This document shows positions 40,457 through 48,614 of a stretch of 64,000 nucleotides of DNA, one piece after another (position 1 is the first letter of the stretch; each line of letters begins with the position of its first letter). The position numbers and the translations under genes were made by a program. This stretch comes from Cellvibrionaceae bacterium AOL6 (GTDB taxonomy: Bacteria > Pseudomonadota > Gammaproteobacteria > Pseudomonadales > Cellvibrionaceae): assembly GCA_003265435.1 (NCBI GenBank), contig NOXC01000008.1, positions 62,001-126,000 of the forward strand, in the 5' to 3' direction. The notes below the pieces were generated by a model. The model did not search any database. It was not told the origin of the DNA and saw only the letters and a program-made list of their open reading frames with translations.

Positions 40457-41451
40457 TGCTAAGTTACGACGACTTTTTTGAGCGCCTCGCGCTGCACGAC
40501 CTGGCGAAACATCATGCGCATTTCGCACAGCACATAACACAGGCGATGTCACCCACGCGTCATGGTGATCTCGAACACTGGTATCAGGCACTAGCCGATT
40601 TGCCGGACCTTAGCCAGAGCCTGGATGTGAAGGACACGGTGGCCGTAGGCTGCGACACGATAGACAGCGCAACCCGAGCGCACATCGATGTCGCACTGCG
40701 CGCGCTCATTCCCTGGCGCAAGGGACCCTACGAGGTATGCGGTATTCACATTGATACCGAATGGCGATCCGATTTCAAATGGTCTCGTGTTGCCCCTCAC
40801 TTAAGCCCACTTGAAGGACGCAAGGTGCTCGATATCGGTTGCGGGAGTGGATATCACTGTTGGCGTATGTACGGCGCGGGTGCCGCTTGGGTAGTCGGGA
40901 TTGACCCCTCGCCTCGCTTCGTCGTACAACACCGCATGATCAGTCATTTCGCGCCACCTTCGCCGATCGATGTGTTGCCACTCGGCATTGAACACCTGCC
41001 CGCACGCCTGAACGCGTTTGATACCGTATTTTCGATGGGCGTGCTCTATCATCGCAGCGCCCCCTTCGATCACCTGAAAGAGCTCCGCGACACGATCCGC
41101 CCGGGAGGCGAGTTAGTTCTGGAAACCCTCGTCATCGAGGGCCACGAAGGCGAAGTGTTAGTCCCGCGCGACCGCTATGCTCAAATGCGCAACGTATGGT
41201 TTATCCCGTCCGTTAAAGCACTGACCTTTTGGCTGGAAAAAGTCGGGTTTGAAGCCGTGCGGTGCGTCGACCTGAATCAGACCTCCATGGAAGAACAGCG
41301 AACAACAGAATGGATGCCATCGCATTCCCTTGCCAATTTTTTAGACCCGGACGATCACAACCGCACGATTGAAGGCTATCCCGCGCCCCTGCGCGCCGTC
41401 ATGATTGCGAAACGCCCGGAAGCGGGCAAGAAGCGGAGGCACACAGCATGA
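40456..41451 (+). CDS. cmoB: tRNA U34 carboxymethyltransferase CmoB
   Basis: 331 residues. N-terminal domain with WRKGPYEVCGIHIDTEWRSDFKW, SAM domain LDIGCGSGYHCWRMYGAGA and VFSMGVLYHRSAPFDHL, and the family C-terminus. It transfers the carboxymethyl group to 5-hydroxyuridine 34, giving cmo5U in tRNAs such as tRNA-Val(UAC) and tRNA-Ser(UGA), both of which are encoded in this window. Overlaps the acetyltransferase by four bases. Confidence 0.97.
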   Translation: MLSYDDFFERLALHDLAKHHAHFAQHITQAMSPTRHGDLEHWYQALADLPDLSQSLDVKDTVAVGCDTIDSATRAHIDVALRALIPWRKGPYEVCGIHIDTEWRSDFKWSRVAPHLSPLEGRKVLDIGCGSGYHCWRMYGAGAAWVVGIDPSPRFVVQHRMISHFAPPSPIDVLPLGIEHLPARLNAFDTVFSMGVLYHRSAPFDHLKELRDTIRPGGELVLETLVIEGHEGEVLVPRDRYAQMRNVWFIPSVKALTFWLEKVGFEAVRCVDLNQTSMEEQRTTEWMPSHSLANFLDPDDHNRTIEGYPAPLRAVMIAKRPEAGKKRRHTA

Positions 41452-41930
41452 CGGAAGTGCTCCACGCCGACTTACATCGACCCGATCACCGCGCGCTCTT
41501 GATTCATTTGTTGGATGCTTATGCTCGAGATCCGATGGGCGGTGGTAAACCGCTGGCCGACAGTGTCAAACGTAAACTGCCTCGCGCATTAATGATGCGC
41601 AGTGACGCCTTAAGCCTCTTTGCCTTCCACGATGGCAAAGCCGTGGGTCTGCTGAATGCGTTTGAAGGCTTCTCTACCTTTGCTGCCGCACCCCTGTTGA
41701 ATGTTCACGATGTCTACGTCACACCAGAAGCCCGCAAGCTCGGCGTAGCGAGTGCACTGTTCGAAGCGCTGACACTGGAGGCGCAAGCGAGAGGCTGCTG
41801 CAAGATCACGCTCGAAGTGCTTGCACACAACGACGCAGCCTGCGCCTGCTATCGCGCTCTTGGATTTAAGGCCTATGAGCTAGATCCCGACGTGGGCGCG
41901 GCACAATTCTGGGAAAAACCGCTCACTTAG
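41448..41930 (+). CDS. GNAT-family N-acetyltransferase
   Basis: 160 residues. The acetyl-CoA loop is seen in VHDVYVTPEARKLGVASALFEALTLEAQARGCCKITLEV, and the C-terminal helix pattern NDAACACYRALGFKAYELD is typical. The substrate is unknown. The start overlaps the cmoB stop (ATGA), so it is translated with the cmo genes; a role in tRNA modification is possible but not shown. Confidence 0.9.
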   Translation: MTEVLHADLHRPDHRALLIHLLDAYARDPMGGGKPLADSVKRKLPRALMMRSDALSLFAFHDGKAVGLLNAFEGFSTFAAAPLLNVHDVYVTPEARKLGVASALFEALTLEAQARGCCKITLEVLAHNDAACACYRALGFKAYELDPDVGAAQFWEKPLT

Positions 41931-41960
41931 GGCCTGTTGACACTAGAGCGTTTTACCAAG

Positions 41961-42596
41961 CTAAAAGCGAAACGCAAGCACGTCGCTGAAATCGTCAATC
42001 AACATATCCGGCGCGAGCGCCGCCAGGCGGTCTCGATGATGGGCGCCGTAACTGACCGCGATTTTGCGCATGCCGATGTTATCGGCCATTCGCATGTCCC
42101 ACTCGGTGTCCCCGACCATCACTGCCTCCCGGGCACTGACGCCCGCTTCATCCAATAGCTCTCTGAGCATGAGGGGGTCCGGCTTCGACGCCGTTTCGTC
42201 TGCGCAGCGACTAAAATGAAAATACTCCGCCATATTGAGATTGTTGAGCACCCGATCCAGCCCGCGACGGCTTTTCCCTGTCGCCACCGCCAACAGGGAT
42301 TGCCCCTTTAGCTTTTCAAGCGTGTCGAGCACCTCGGGGAAAAACGATGACGGCACCGCATCCTGACTGAGAAAATGCCGGGAATAACTCTGCGCCAGTG
42401 TGTTTATCTCGGCATCCGTCGTCGTCCGGTAGAGTGTTCGGATCGCCTCAGGCAAGCCCAAACCGATAATGTTTCGGATTTCTTCATCGTCGAGCGCAGG
42501 CATACCTGTCTCTGTGATGGCAAGCTGCATGCAGGAGACGATCTTCCCTGCGGAATCACTCAGCGTACCGTCCCAATCGAAGATGTAAAACGTCAT
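41961..42596 (-). CDS. HAD-family phosphatase (phosphoglycolate phosphatase-like)
   Basis: 211 residues. HAD motif I FDWDGTLSDS, motif II LAVATGKSRRGLD, Lys in ETASKPDPLM and motif III VGDTEWDMRMADNIGM. The helical cap makes it similar to Gph/Gpp proteins. It follows rluC by six bases on the same strand, a known pairing in Pseudomonas-like genomes. The substrate cannot be fixed. Confidence 0.92.
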   Translation of the reverse strand: MTFYIFDWDGTLSDSAGKIVSCMQLAITETGMPALDDEEIRNIIGLGLPEAIRTLYRTTTDAEINTLAQSYSRHFLSQDAVPSSFFPEVLDTLEKLKGQSLLAVATGKSRRGLDRVLNNLNMAEYFHFSRCADETASKPDPLMLRELLDEAGVSAREAVMVGDTEWDMRMADNIGMRKIAVSYGAHHRDRLAALAPDMLIDDFSDVLAFRF

Positions 42597-42602
42597 AGAC
42601 AG

Positions 42603-43538
42603 CTAACCTCTCAGGCGATTCAAACATTCAAGCAAGTCCTCTGGCAACGGCGCCTCTACTGAGATGCGTTTTCCATTAGGCAAAGGGATCTCCAGTGCAT
42701 GCGCATGTAAAAACAAACGCTTCAAGCCGAGCGTACGGAGCCGGCGATTTGCCTCGACATCACCATATTTTTCATCGCCAAGTAAGGGGTGGCCACAGTG
42801 GCGTGCATGAACACGAATCTGGTGTGTTCGCCCAGTTATGGGTGACGCCTCCACCAAAGAGCTCGATTCAAACCGCTCTATTACACGGAATCGCGTCAAC
42901 GAAGGCTTACCCTGGATCGGGTCGACATCGACAAAGCGCTCACCGCCCTGCTCCTCACGCCGATGCAAAGGTGCCTTCACGTGCTCGCGACGCTTGGGCC
43001 ACTGGCCCGACACAAGTGCATAATAGCGCTTCTGTATTTGGCCCGTCTCCCTCAACAGCGCTTGGAGATGCCGAAGCATGGGCCGTGACTTGGCAATCAT
43101 GACGCAGCCGGAGGTTTCTCGATCAAGGCGGTGTACCAATTCAAGGTAAGTCCCCTCCTCAAACAGCGCGCGCAGTGATTCAATCAAACCTAGCTTGACG
43201 CCACTGCCACCATGCACGGCCAAACCAGAGGGTTTATTCACCACCAAGAGCGCATCCGATTCATATAGGATGCTCTCGCGCAACACGCTCAGCAGGCCTG
43301 CGCCCGGTTTATGTTCAACTTTGGCTTCAATTTTTACAGGCGGGACGCGCACGCGATCCCCAATCTTCAAGCGTGTTTCCGGCTTTGCCCGACCTTTGTT
43401 AACACGCACCTCACCTTTCCTAATAATCCTATATATCAGTGACTTAGGAGCACCTTTTAAAATTTTTATCAAGTAGTTATCCAGACGCTGATCATCGCTT
43501 CCTGCGTCTATCTCGAGAATCTGAACCTTGCTTGTCAT
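42603..43538 (-). CDS. rluC: 23S rRNA pseudouridine synthase RluC
   Basis: 311 residues. N-terminal S4 domain (QRLDNYLIKILKGAPKSLIYRIIRKGEVRVNKGR) and catalytic Asp in VHRLDRETSGCVMIAKS, followed by GRTHQIRVHARHCGHPLLGDEKYG. RluC modifies U955, U2504 and U2580 of 23S rRNA in E. coli. Divergent from rne, as in most gammaproteobacteria. Confidence 0.95.
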   Translation of the reverse strand: MTSKVQILEIDAGSDDQRLDNYLIKILKGAPKSLIYRIIRKGEVRVNKGRAKPETRLKIGDRVRVPPVKIEAKVEHKPGAGLLSVLRESILYESDALLVVNKPSGLAVHGGSGVKLGLIESLRALFEEGTYLELVHRLDRETSGCVMIAKSRPMLRHLQALLRETGQIQKRYYALVSGQWPKRREHVKAPLHRREEQGGERFVDVDPIQGKPSLTRFRVIERFESSSLVEASPITGRTHQIRVHARHCGHPLLGDEKYGDVEANRRLRTLGLKRLFLHAHALEIPLPNGKRISVEAPLPEDLLECLNRLRG

Positions 43539-43693
43539 GATGAAAGGGCCTGCACTTCAATAGCGTGAACGGGCGGGTTATACGCGACATTATATCGGAC
43601 TTCAACACTGCCCGACCGAGTACATGGCTGACACACCGGGAGTGAGCAAAGTTGTCGCATTTACACGCATTTTACCGACGACTACGCGCCCGA

Positions 43694-43722
43694 TTGAAAC
43701 AAGTCCAGTAAAGTGTTATATT
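43694..43722 (+). promoter_or_regulatory. Sigma-70 promoter for rne
   Basis: TTGAAA, a 17-base spacer and TATATT are a near-consensus promoter on the strand of rne. Predicted start is near 43729. Other weaker promoters nearer to rne cannot be excluded. Confidence 0.6.
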
Positions 43723-43728
43723 CGGCCC

Positions 43729-43813
43729 GCTGATTGGTTGAACCAATCTCTTTGATCGTCGCGAGTGAGAGGCCAAGCCGCCCCCTCGCCTGTTGGGCCA
43801 ATCAGCAAAGAGA
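43729..43813 (+). promoter_or_regulatory. Structured 5' end of rne leader with alternative pairings
   Basis: Three pairings can be drawn. GATTGGTT pairs with AACCAATC (43732-43748, one-base centre). GCTGATTGG (43729-43737) pairs with CCAATCAGC (43798-43806). TCTCTTTG (43747-43754) pairs with CAAAGAGA (43806-43813). The first two share bases and exclude each other; the second and third cross in pseudoknot order. All pairings are exact. Function is inferred. Confidence 0.45.
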
Positions 43814-44483
43814 CAGTACAGAAAATTGCCGGTCTGTGATCTGACAAGTATTTATCTTGAGACGCAAACGGCCTTGTACATGAAACGATGATTCGGCAGC
43901 GCCACGATAGCAAACGGTGTTGTCGGAACAAACAATTGAACGAGCGAATTGTGCGATAGTCGCACCACGTCGACCCTTGCCCGCCGCTGACCCCGCGCAC
44001 CCTTTTATAAACAGATGCGCCGGCGAAGTCAGATCGAGAGCTCGCGAGGGTAAAAACGCCATATCGATACTGTCGAATTATGGCGACAAGTAAGAACCGG
44101 CAGGCGCATCAGAGGCCTCGGATCACACAACTGCCAGCGCAAAGCGCAGGCAACGATCCACCAAAACAGACCTCGCGCTGAACAGAGTAGAAACCGGAGC
44201 TGGGGCCCGAGAGGCCGTAAGCCAGCCAATGTGGTTGTCGGATTCCAAAGACAGTGGTTGTGAAATACGCAGACGTAACGAAACATCAGATTTTGATGCC
44301 AAACTCGAGAATAGAGACAATAAACGGACCTTTGCAAACCTTGCAGCTTCGCCTGCCAGTCGCAACCGATTATTTCACCCCTATCCGCCGCATCTGATCC
44401 GGATCAGCGGCACCGACCGCTGTCTTTCGTCACACCCTGCCCCTTCGTGCTCTCCGCTCTCGAAACAGTGAGAAATTGCATAC

Positions 44484-47270
44484 ATGAAACGCATGTTGAT
44501 CAATGCGACGCAGCCCGAAGAAATCCGTGTTGCGCTCGTCGATGGCCAGTGGCTTTACGACCTGGACATCGAAAACCGCTTGCGCGAACAGAAAAAAGCG
44601 AACATCTATACCGGTAAAATCACCCGCATCGAACCCAGCCTCGAAGCTGCCTTCGTCGACTACGGTGCCGAGCGACACGGCTTCCTTCCACTTAAGGAAA
44701 TTTCCAGAGAATACTTCCAAAAGAAATCCGGAGACTCAGACGGCCGCTTGCGCATACGCGATGTCGTCAAAGAGGGTCAGGAAGTCATTGTTCAAGTCGA
44801 CAAAGAAGAGCGTGGTAACAAAGGCGCTGCTTTGACGACCTTCATCAGCCTGGCGGGCCGATATCTCGTGCTGATGCCTAACAATCCACGGGCCGGTGGT
44901 ATTTCTCGCCGTATTGATGGCTCTGACCGCGCCGAACTCAAAGATGCCCTCAGCGGCATTGAAGTGCCTAAAGGCATGGGCGTCATCGTGCGCACAGCCG
45001 GTGTCGGCCGCTCCTCGGAAGAGTTGCAGTGGGACCTCAACTACCTGCAGCAACTTTGGACGTCAATCAAAGAATCAGCGGATTCAAAACCCGCACCCAA
45101 CTTTCTGTTTAAAGAAAGTAACGTCATCATTCGCGCAATCCGCGACTACCTGCGCCCGGATATCGGCGAAGTGATTGTTGATAACCGCGAGGCCTTCGAT
45201 TTGGCCAGCGCGTTTATTCAGCAGGTCATGCCGAACTACCACAGCAAGGTAAAGTACTACGAAGAGAGCACGCCGCTGTTCAATCGCTTTCAAATTGAAG
45301 GCCAGATCGAAACAGCCTTCCAGCGTGAAGTAAAACTCCCTTCGGGCGGCGCTATTGTCATCGACGTGACGGAAGCACTGGTCAGTATCGATATCAACTC
45401 GTCACGTGCGACAAAGGGAGGCGATATCGAAGAAACGGCCCTGCAAACAAACCTGGAAGCCGCAGATGAAGTGGCTCGCCAACTCCGATTGCGCGACATA
45501 GGCGGCCTGGTCGTTATCGACTTCATTGATATGCAGGCGGTACGCAACCAGCGCGAAGTTGAAAACCGTATGAAGGAAGCGCTTGGCGTCGACCGTGCGC
45601 GCGTCCAAATCGGTCGCATTTCACGCTTCGGTCTACTCGAAATGTCCCGCCAGCGATTGCGTCCCTCACTCGATGAGACTACCTCAAAAGTGTGCCCACG
45701 TTGTGTCGGTCAAGGCACCATTCGAGGCACCAAGTCCATCGCGCTGTCCATTCTTCGCCTGGTCGAAGAAGAAGCACAGAAAGACCGCAGCGCAGAGATT
45801 CGCGCCGTCGTGCCCGTCTCCGTTGCGACCTTCCTGCTCAACGAAAAGCGTCAGGCCATTTCGGGTATCGAACAACGCAATAACATCCGCGTTGTGGTCC
45901 TGCCTAACAATGAAATGATGACACCGCACTTCGAAGTGCAGCGACTGCGCGACGACGATATCGAACAGGTGGAAACCAGCTACCAGATCTCGCTGCCTGC
46001 AAATGACGCAGAAGCCGCCACAAACGAGGAGACGGCCAAGCCCAGCGCGCATCCTCAGGCTGCGGTACAGCAAGTTCCCCCTGCCCAGCCAGCGCCCGCA
46101 CAAGTCGAGAAAAAAGCGCCCACGCTGTGGGAATCGCTGAGCCAATTCTTCGCAGGACTTTTTGCGCCCAAGCCTGAACCCAAAGGCAAGTCCAAAAAAT
46201 CCGCCTCTCACACGCGGAAAGGCAGCGGCAACAAAAATAGTAACCGTTCTAGCTCTGGCAACGCTAAAGGCAATTCCCGTCGTCGCCGCAGCAATAATGG
46301 CGAACGTCGCCGTCGCGATGATGACAGTATTACCGACAACCTGAGCCAAGCTAAACGCAATGACGCCGATCAAGGCAACGCCAGCGAAAACACACGCGGC
46401 GGCCGTAAAGGTGGCAAGCCCAGAAAAAACAATACGCGCGAGAAAAGCCAGAACCGTGACGAGAATCGCGAAAACCAAAAACGCGAAAGCAAGGCGAACA
46501 ACCGCCCCGCGCGCGATGAAGACGCTCAAGACGACGGCAACAAACCGCAGCGCCGACCTCGTAATCGCCAGGAAAGGAACAAAACCCGCAAGCGCGGCCC
46601 GCGCCCTGAAGTGGCCGCTGAGTCCACTGTAAATACAAACGACGCGGTAGAGCAAAATACGTCCGCTCAAACGTCTCAAGCCGACACCCCTGCGCCTGCC
46701 GCGGCAGCCGCACCAAAGGCAATCGACGCGCAAAGCGAAGCAGCCAGCAACACCAAGGCTGAAGCACGCCCCGCTGCGCCCGAACAAAAGGCAGCTGTCG
46801 CAGAGAAAGAGCCAAAGCCCGAGGTGAAAGCAGCGTCCGTAGACGCCAAGCCGACTGAGGAGCCACAGGCGGTTAAAGCAGAAGCCCCCTCAAAAGCCAC
46901 CGTTGCAAACACAGTGGCCGAGACGCCGACCAACAACGCAGCACCCTCGGACACGGAAGCTTCGTCAAGCGACGCTGCACCCGCCGCGGTAGCAAAGCCC
47001 GTCGAGCAGAAAAACGACACCGCTCCGCAAGGCTATGTGCGACCTCAAAATGACCCAAGGGTCACGCCTAAGCCCATCGTTGACCTAGTCGTCAATTCGC
47101 TTGAGGCCCATGTCGTCATGAGCGCGCCGCTGAATACCGCAGAGCCCGCTCAGATCGCACGCCAACCGCGCGACTTGCCTCGGCCGGCAAATGATCCGCG
47201 AAATTCACGCAACACTGCAGCCGGTGCTGGCACTTCTGCTCGCGAAGAGCAAGCAGATCTGTTCAGCTAA
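44484..47270 (+). CDS. rne: Ribonuclease E
   Basis: 928 residues. S1 domain near 37-119, the 5' sensor and DNase-I-like fold, with catalytic D303 ([14 protein letters not shown]) and D346 (VVIDFIDM) at the same numbers as in E. coli, and the zinc-link C404/C407 (CPRCVGQGT). After about residue 510 the protein is disordered: a hydrophobic patch ([17 protein letters not shown]) likely to be the membrane-binding helix, Arg/Lys/Asn-rich RNA-binding blocks, and Ala/Pro/Glu-rich tail with a conserved-looking end ([10 protein letters not shown]). This part scaffolds the degradosome. It processes rRNA, tRNA and decays mRNA. Confidence 0.98.
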   Translation: MKRMLINATQPEEIRVALVDGQWLYDLDIENRLREQKKANIYTGKITRIEPSLEAAFVDYGAERHGFLPLKEISREYFQKKSGDSDGRLRIRDVVKEGQEVIVQVDKEERGNKGAALTTFISLAGRYLVLMPNNPRAGGISRRIDGSDRAELKDALSGIEVPKGMGVIVRTAGVGRSSEELQWDLNYLQQLWTSIKESADSKPAPNFLFKESNVIIRAIRDYLRPDIGEVIVDNREAFDLASAFIQQVMPNYHSKVKYYEESTPLFNRFQIEGQIETAFQREVKLPSGGAIVIDVTEALVSIDINSSRATKGGDIEETALQTNLEAADEVARQLRLRDIGGLVVIDFIDMQAVRNQREVENRMKEALGVDRARVQIGRISRFGLLEMSRQRLRPSLDETTSKVCPRCVGQGTIRGTKSIALSILRLVEEEAQKDRSAEIRAVVPVSVATFLLNEKRQAISGIEQRNNIRVVVLPNNEMMTPHFEVQRLRDDDIEQVETSYQISLPANDAEAATNEETAKPSAHPQAAVQQVPPAQPAPAQVEKKAPTLWESLSQFFAGLFAPKPEPKGKSKKSASHTRKGSGNKNSNRSSSGNAKGNSRRRRSNNGERRRRDDDSITDNLSQAKRNDADQGNASENTRGGRKGGKPRKNNTREKSQNRDENRENQKRESKANNRPARDEDAQDDGNKPQRRPRNRQERNKTRKRGPRPEVAAESTVNTNDAVEQNTSAQTSQADTPAPAAAAAPKAIDAQSEAASNTKAEARPAAPEQKAAVAEKEPKPEVKAASVDAKPTEEPQAVKAEAPSKATVANTVAETPTNNAAPSDTEASSSDAAPAAVAKPVEQKNDTAPQGYVRPQNDPRVTPKPIVDLVVNSLEAHVVMSAPLNTAEPAQIARQPRDLPRPANDPRNSRNTAAGAGTSAREEQADLFS

Positions 47271-47285
47271 AGTTGCGGAAAGGGC

Positions 47286-47313
47286 TTGATAAGCAAGGGA
47301 TCATGAGTATAAT
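47286..47313 (+). promoter_or_regulatory. Promoter of tRNA-Ser
   Basis: TTGATA, 16-base spacer and a perfect TATAAT, followed by a TTGCGCC discriminator, ending 14 bases before the tRNA. It lies within 45 bases of the rne stop; no terminator separates the two, so rne transcripts may also read into the tRNA. Confidence 0.75.
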
Positions 47314-47327
47314 TTGCGCCTCTTTCC

Positions 47328-47415
47328 GGTGGGCTGGCTGAGTGGTCGAAAGCGGCGGTCTTGAAAACCGTTGAGTGTAATAGCTCCTGGGGTTCGAATC
47401 CCTAGCCCACCGCCA
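47328..47415 (+). tRNA. tRNA-Ser (anticodon UGA)
   Basis: 88 bases with CCA encoded. Acceptor GGTGGGC pairs with GCCCACC, anticodon loop CTTGAAA holds TGA, the long variable arm (TTGAGTGTAATAGCTCC region) is the class II mark of serine tRNAs, and the T arm is TGGGG-TTCGAAT-CCCTA. Confidence 0.97.
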
Positions 47416-47419
47416 TCTG

Positions 47420-47451
47420 AAAAACCTCACTGTGTACAGTGAGGTTTTTTT
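47420..47451 (+). terminator. Intrinsic terminator after tRNA-Ser
   Basis: ACCTCACTG-TGTA-CAGTGAGGT stem with an A-run before and seven T after. Ends the tRNA transcript and isolates the following glycosyltransferase gene. Confidence 0.92.
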
Positions 47452-47475
47452 ATGCCAAAAAGTTGAGCATTAAAC

Positions 47476-47502
47476 TAGCACCCAAATATTGGGTGCTATA
47501 CT
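47476..47502 (+). promoter_or_regulatory. Promoter with overlapping palindromic operator before glycosyltransferase gene
   Basis: TAGCACCCAA and TTGGGTGCTA form a perfect 10-bp inverted repeat with a three-base centre (47476-47498). The right arm runs into TGCTATACT, an extended -10 promoter (-10 at 47497-47502). A factor bound to the palindrome would block the promoter. No regulator gene is adjacent. The transcript would start about 100 bases before the glycosyltransferase ATG. Confidence 0.5.
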
Positions 47503-47607
47503 TATTGAGCACGTTGCTTTCACCCATTCGTATCGTTGCTCCTTTTGTCTTGTCTCCTTCCGACGCGCTCAAACGAAGAAGGAGAAAATGTTTCAAGGGC
47601 CACTGCC

Positions 47608-48594
47608 ATGAAGCACGTCGTCAATAGCGCCCCTCTTTTAGCTGCACCGAAAGTATCGGTGCTGATGGCCGTCTATAATTCGGCTAAATATTTACGTCGT
47701 GCGATCAACAGTGTTCTCAATCAAAGCTTCTCTGATTTTGAACTCATTATTGTTGACGACGGATCGACGGATCATTCCGCCAAAATAGCGGCTGAATTTG
47801 CGCGTAAAGACCAACGTATACGCTTCTACTCTGGCTTACGGCGCGGCTTAATCGGAACACGTATTTTTCTCCTCGAACAAGCACGCGGTAAGTACCTTGC
47901 CATCATGGATTCAGATGACGTCTCCCTCCCCGCGCGGCTCCAGATGCAGGTGAACTATCTCGACACCACGCCACAATGTCTCTGTGTCGGCGGTGCCTAC
48001 CATATCATTGATGCCCATAGCCGTTACTTAACCACGCTACGTATGCCAGAGAGCGATCAAGAGGCGCAACAACTCGCGCTTGCAGGACATACCACGATCA
48101 ATCAACCCTGTGCGATGATGCGTGCCGAGGCGGTGCGACGCGTCGGGGGTTATGATCCTGATATTGCCTTGTGCGAAGATCTGGACCTCTGGCTACGCTT
48201 GGGCGAACATGGCGAAATCTGCAACTTACACGAACCGGTGCTTGAATACCGCGTACACGACAGTAGCATCAGCGAGACGCAACAAGAGAAAGCCATTGAG
48301 TGGAAGCGCGTTATCTGCGAGGCCGCTAATCAACGACGCGGCACCAACGTGACGTTTACTGCAACCGACACGTGGCGTCCCACCGCTTCACGGCACTCGC
48401 GTTTTCAATTTACAATGAAGTACGGTTGGTGGGCATTCAATAGCGATCATCCAAACACGGCCATGCATTACGCAGTTCGCGCCATCCTACTGTTGCCCGC
48501 TCACTCGGATGGCTGGCGCCTACTCGCTGTGTCATTGCGCTCTCAGGTCTTTAACCTAACGCGTCTTTTCCGCTTTCAGTTCCGCGCGCATTAA
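47608..48594 (+). CDS. Family 2 glycosyltransferase
   Basis: 328 residues from the ATG giving MKHVVNSAPLLAAPKVSVLM, with AAGGG ten bases before. GT-A fold: PKVSVLMAVYNSAKYL, DFELIIVDDGSTD (nucleotide site), metal-binding DSDD at 101-104, and the acceptor-side motif ALCEDLDLWLRLGEHG. No membrane segment. It should add a sugar to a surface polysaccharide, lipid or protein; the acceptor is unknown. It pairs with the AlkP-superfamily gene 20 bases downstream. Confidence 0.9.
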   Translation: MKHVVNSAPLLAAPKVSVLMAVYNSAKYLRRAINSVLNQSFSDFELIIVDDGSTDHSAKIAAEFARKDQRIRFYSGLRRGLIGTRIFLLEQARGKYLAIMDSDDVSLPARLQMQVNYLDTTPQCLCVGGAYHIIDAHSRYLTTLRMPESDQEAQQLALAGHTTINQPCAMMRAEAVRRVGGYDPDIALCEDLDLWLRLGEHGEICNLHEPVLEYRVHDSSISETQQEKAIEWKRVICEAANQRRGTNVTFTATDTWRPTASRHSRFQFTMKYGWWAFNSDHPNTAMHYAVRAILLLPAHSDGWRLLAVSLRSQVFNLTRLFRFQFRAH

Positions 48595-48614
48595 GCGCAT
48601 GTTGTGAGGTATAT

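Larger units (their letters stand above)
43539..44483. other. Long non-coding region ahead of rne
   Basis: 945 bases between divergent rluC and rne. A good plus-strand promoter at 43694-43722 would give rne a leader of about 755 bases. The first 85 bases of that RNA hold several pairing segments (see the leader entry), and an uninterrupted palindrome CTGATCC/GGATCAG lies at 44394-44407. Reading frames on the minus strand here are Cys/Arg/Ser-rich and lack starts with ribosome sites, so I reject them. In E. coli the rne leader is about 360 bases and mediates feedback by RNase E on its own mRNA; a longer one here may do the same. Confidence 0.6.

Noticed and set aside
43716-44365. Several minus-strand frames of 80-100 codons in the rne leader
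   Set aside because: Cys/Arg/Ser-rich translations, mutually overlapping, without ribosome sites or recognisable motifs.
45684-46787. A 367-codon minus-strand open frame opposite rne
   Set aside because: It mirrors the Arg/Ala/Lys-rich RNase E tail; the translation is Phe/Ala/Arg-biased low complexity without domains, and rne is certain on the other strand.
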